The position numbers and the translations under genes were made by a program. Below are positions 3,711-5,976 of a DNA stretch of 5,976 nt, in pieces. The stretch comes from Prevotellaceae bacterium UBA1726. GTDB lineage: Bacteria > Bacteroidota > Bacteroidia > Bacteroidales > Bacteroidaceae. The DNA is taken from assembly GCA_002316005.1 (NCBI GenBank), contig DCIM01000018.1, positions 1,430 through 7,405 of the forward strand, read 5' to 3'. Under the pieces are notes generated by a model. That model made no database searches. It was not told the DNA's origin and saw only the letters and a program-made list of their open reading frames with translations. The first letter of the stretch is position 1. Every line of letters begins with the position of its first letter.

Positions 3711-5975
3711 TTACTTAATTGTCTGACCAACAACAGTGTACTTCATGTCACCCTTCTTGATAACAACCTGCTTGTTCTCGATCATCTTCTTTACAGAAGT
3801 ATTGTCAGCGTTGACATTCTTGATTGCAGTTGGATCCATGTTGAGTGTTACATGTATTGGCTGGTGGTAAGAGTTCTCACCGTTAACCTCGAATACGAGT
3901 TCGCCTGCATTTGACTTAGATGTTGTAACAGTACCGCTTCTGAGGAACCAGAGAGGAGTGTTGATGTAACCATCGTCTGTCAATGTGCCGTAGAATGTTG
4001 GGTAAACTGAACTACCAGAAACCTCACCTGGCTGTACAGAAGGAGCCTCATAAGAAGTGTTAACCTCCCACTCACCTGCAGGGAATACTACATCGGCGTC
4101 TAATTCTGTTGTGTAGATAAGCATTGAGAACATATCGTTGCGATCAGCGTTAGAAAGTCTTACATAACCGTAACCCTCATCAGCAGAACCCTCAAGATCT
4201 ACGATATCTGCAGATGTGAATGCTACATCGATACCCTCGTCTTCAGCGTCGTATTCAAGACCTTCTTCCTCTTCAGGAGCAACAGTACCCTTAAGAGTCA
4301 TGTTGATCTTGTATGTACCTGCCTGGAATACACCGTCGAGAACAACCTCGTCGCCTTCCTGAGTTACATCGAAGTCAGCCTCTACATACTTGAGGAGATC
4401 GTAAGTGCCATCCTCGTGGATGAATGCGATATAGTTGTAAGATGACCAGTCAGAGAGGTCAGACAATGTGTAGTGACCAGGAATCTGTGTTGCAGAAGGA
4501 ACAACTGAAACATAGATTGTCTCGTCCTCGTTGTAACCGCTAATCTGCCATGCACCGAGGTCGGCAACAAGGTCAGAAACCTCCATGCCCTCAATGTTTA
4601 CATCGATTTCCTCTTCAACCTCAGGCTTTGTGTAAACAGCGTTTACTGTGTAAACTACGAGGTCGTCGCCAAGGAACTTAGCTGTGAATGTAGGACAGTT
4701 ATCTTCGTTTGTTGAGTTAGCCTCGAAGATAGAGAGGTTAGAAACCTCCTTCTCGCCGATTACCAATGAGATGTAGCCATCCTCATCAGTCATCTCGCCT
4801 GGGAATGCGTCTGAGTACATACCAACATCGAGAGTAGCATCATCGTTGCTTGCACTGAGGAACAAGATACCCCAGCTTGCCCATGACTCGTCGATTTCAA
4901 GGTTGTCGAACTCGTAAGCAACCTCACCAGCAACCTCAACAGCGTAGTCGAATGAATACTTGTATTCAATAGCGTTTGCCAATACGAGGTCAGCCTCTAC
5001 AGAAACCTTCATTGCCTCAGCATCGAATGTCTCAGAGATTGTACCGTAGTCGATAGCAACAGTTTCGCCTGTAGCAGTGTTTGTAAGACCAGAAGTCTCA
5101 AGGTTGATCTTCTTCTCAGTGATGTCGCCAGTCAGGTTGTTGAGGTCGAGAACCCATTCCTGTGTAGCGTCGTCCTTCTGAACGAGCTTGAAGTAAGAAC
5201 CGCTCTCCTCTGTAGGCCACTGTGCATCAACAACTTCTACCTCGATTTCCTTAACCTCTGTTGGCTCGAGAGGAGGATTCAGCTTGAAGTGGATTGTGTA
5301 AGTGTTACCGCTCTCGCCTACAGCTGTAGCAGAGATTTCGCAAGCAACAGAAGGATCTGTTACGCCCTCAGGGAGCGAAGTTGTAAGATCGAGGCTTGTG
5401 AACTTGTCAGTTGTCTGGTTGTTGATGTCGTAAACATATGTATATGTAGCGAGACAGTCGTCGAGAGTGTATGTGCCAGGGAATGTGCCGTCAGCAGAAA
5501 CGAAGTCGAGAGTAACTCGGTAGTCGCTGTTCTGGAAACGAACATACCAGTCGCTATCCTCTGTGTAGTAACTTGCAGAAAGGAGTTCTGTACCCTCGAT
5601 ATCGATATCCTCTGGTTCTACAGGATCTGGAGTGTAGATAGTAGTAGTAACGTTGATGTTGTAAGTGTTGCCATCTTCGCCTACTACGCTACCAGTGATA
5701 GTGTAACCACCATTGCCGTCGCTTGCACAAGTAACGTTAAGCGAAGTCAATTGTACATAGCACTGATTTGTATAGTCAGTGATGTAAGTGTAGTCAGTAT
5801 CCATGTCCGAGAGTTCGAATGTACCTGTAGGGTCGTCAGCGTTAGTGCTGTACCAGTCCAAACTGATTCTTAAGGTCTGCTCAGCATTTGTGCCACCATA
5901 CCACCAGTCGTTAGTGTCTGAATAGAATCTCAGTGTACCACCATCAACAGTGATATCGATTGCCTCTGCGTCAGC
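3711..5975 (-). CDS. Large acidic beta-rich repeat protein, probably secreted or surface-exposed (5' end outside window)
   Basis: The frame is open from the right edge to TAA at 3711-3713, giving 754 visible residues. TTG 5859-5861 is merely an internal Leu codon: 38 further in-frame codons upstream continue the same repeat pattern. The product is very rich in Asp, Glu, Thr, Tyr and Gly with predicted beta strands. It is built of about six diverged units of 101-125 residues (listed separately), sharing motifs such as GTFELSD, GTYTLDD and GHYTLSD (turn then strand) and GNTYNIN, GNTYTIH and AGTYKIN. The last about 35 residues (from IKNVNADNTSV, then KKMIENKQVVIKKGDMKYTV and a final GQTIK) resemble the C-terminal tail found on many secreted Prevotella/Bacteroides proteins, possibly a sorting signal. 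I do not recognise a named family. Acidic, repeat-built proteins of this kind are often cell-surface lipoproteins or adhesins, but the signal sequence lies outside the window. It is convergent with the cassette and appears unrelated to it. Confidence 0.85.
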   Translation of the reverse strand, partial: ADAEAIDITVDGGTLRFYSDTNDWWYGGTNAEQTLRISLDWYSTNADDPTGTFELSDMDTDYTYITDYTNQCYVQLTSLNVTCASDGNGGYTITGSVVGEDGNTYNINVTTTIYTPDPVEPEDIDIEGTELLSASYYTEDSDWYVRFQNSDYRVTLDFVSADGTFPGTYTLDDCLATYTYVYDINNQTTDKFTSLDLTTSLPEGVTDPSVACEISATAVGESGNTYTIHFKLNPPLEPTEVKEIEVEVVDAQWPTEESGSYFKLVQKDDATQEWVLDLNNLTGDITEKKINLETSGLTNTATGETVAIDYGTISETFDAEAMKVSVEADLVLANAIEYKYSFDYAVEVAGEVAYEFDNLEIDESWASWGILFLSASNDDATLDVGMYSDAFPGEMTDEDGYISLVIGEKEVSNLSIFEANSTNEDNCPTFTAKFLGDDLVVYTVNAVYTKPEVEEEIDVNIEGMEVSDLVADLGAWQISGYNEDETIYVSVVPSATQIPGHYTLSDLSDWSSYNYIAFIHEDGTYDLLKYVEADFDVTQEGDEVVLDGVFQAGTYKINMTLKGTVAPEEEEGLEYDAEDEGIDVAFTSADIVDLEGSADEGYGYVRLSNADRNDMFSMLIYTTELDADVVFPAGEWEVNTSYEAPSVQPGEVSGSSVYPTFYGTLTDDGYINTPLWFLRSGTVTTSKSNAGELVFEVNGENSYHQPIHVTLNMDPTAIKNVNADNTSVKKMIENKQVVIKKGDMKYTVVGQTIK
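4230..5960 (-). repeat. Internal protein repeats in the large minus-strand gene
   Basis: A boundary motif of the form acidic-I-D-x-acidic, usually followed by G or D, recurs at codons starting near 5960 (AIDITVDGG), 5606 (DIDIEGTEL), 5246 (EIEVEVVDA), 4910 (EFDNLEIDE), 4607 (EIDVNIEGM) and 4232 (GIDVAFTSA). The spacings are 118, 120, 112, 101 and 125 codons. Inside most units a W/Y-rich strand is followed by a G-x-Y/F/W strand and, near the unit end, a GNTY-type strand. The third unit (near 5246-4910) is the most diverged. Similarity is at protein level only; I see no long nucleotide identity between units, so the duplication is old. Confidence 0.6.
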
Positions 5976-5976
5976 C

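Noticed and set aside
5598..5609. Perfect 12-bp palindrome GATATCGATATC as a possible operator
   Set aside because: It encodes the DIDI residues of a repeat boundary inside a gene, and a similar GATATCGAT recurs at 5952-5960 for the same protein reason.
5859..5861. TTG as start codon of the large minus-strand gene
   Set aside because: The frame stays open for 38 further codons to the window edge and those codons continue the repeat pattern, including the boundary motif AIDITVDGG. The true start is outside the window.
5289..5873. Plus-strand open frame of 194 codons inside the minus-strand repeat gene
   Set aside because: Its product is a Cys/Ser/Val-rich string mirroring the Asp/Thr/Glu-rich repeats on the opposite strand, without leader or family motifs; a shadow of biased codon use.

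Overview
The window most likely comes from a gut-type member of the Bacteroidales, with a Prevotella/Bacteroides flavour. Three things point there: a VirE_N (BT4734-like) plus DUF3987 protein next to small cell-wall-hydrolase genes, a cassette typical of that order; A-rich translation leaders and short TA-rich tandem repeats in the gaps; and the C-terminal tail of the large reverse-strand protein, of a type common in secreted Prevotella/Bacteroides proteins. No tRNA, rRNA, CRISPR array or transposase gene is visible.

Positions 1-3587 are a tight plus-strand gene run: the last 65 codons of an unrecognised protein, a 773-residue primase/helicase-like protein (archaeo-eukaryotic-primase-like N-terminus, DUF3987 P-loop domain, C-terminal winged helix), a DUF5675 protein and an M15-family D,D- or L,D-peptidase. 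The gaps between these genes are 2, 20 and 42 nt, so they probably form one transcription unit. Combining a replication-type enzyme with a peptidoglycan-cutting enzyme suggests a mobile or phage-derived module, but no integrase or attachment site is visible, so this is an inference.

The most striking feature is that all three complete plus-strand genes carry an in-frame, GC-rich, hairpin-forming insert that looks foreign to its protein family: about 120 nt (721-840) in the primase gene, about 210 nt (2711-2921) in the DUF5675 gene and about 38 nt (3397-3434) in the peptidase gene. They resemble, in principle, the Rickettsia palindromic elements that insert in frame into genes. In addition, the 20-nt and 42-nt gaps and the gap after the last gene hold a second repeat class: short 7-8 bp tandem units (GGTTTA type, TAGTCAT type, TTAACC type).

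Positions 3588-3710 separate two convergent genes and hold a strong hairpin flanked by A and T runs (a probable bidirectional terminator), followed by five exact-period 8-bp TTAACC units. Positions 3711-5975 are the 3' part of a long minus-strand gene for an acidic, beta-rich repeat protein, probably secreted or surface-exposed, built of units of about 100-125 residues; its start lies beyond the window.
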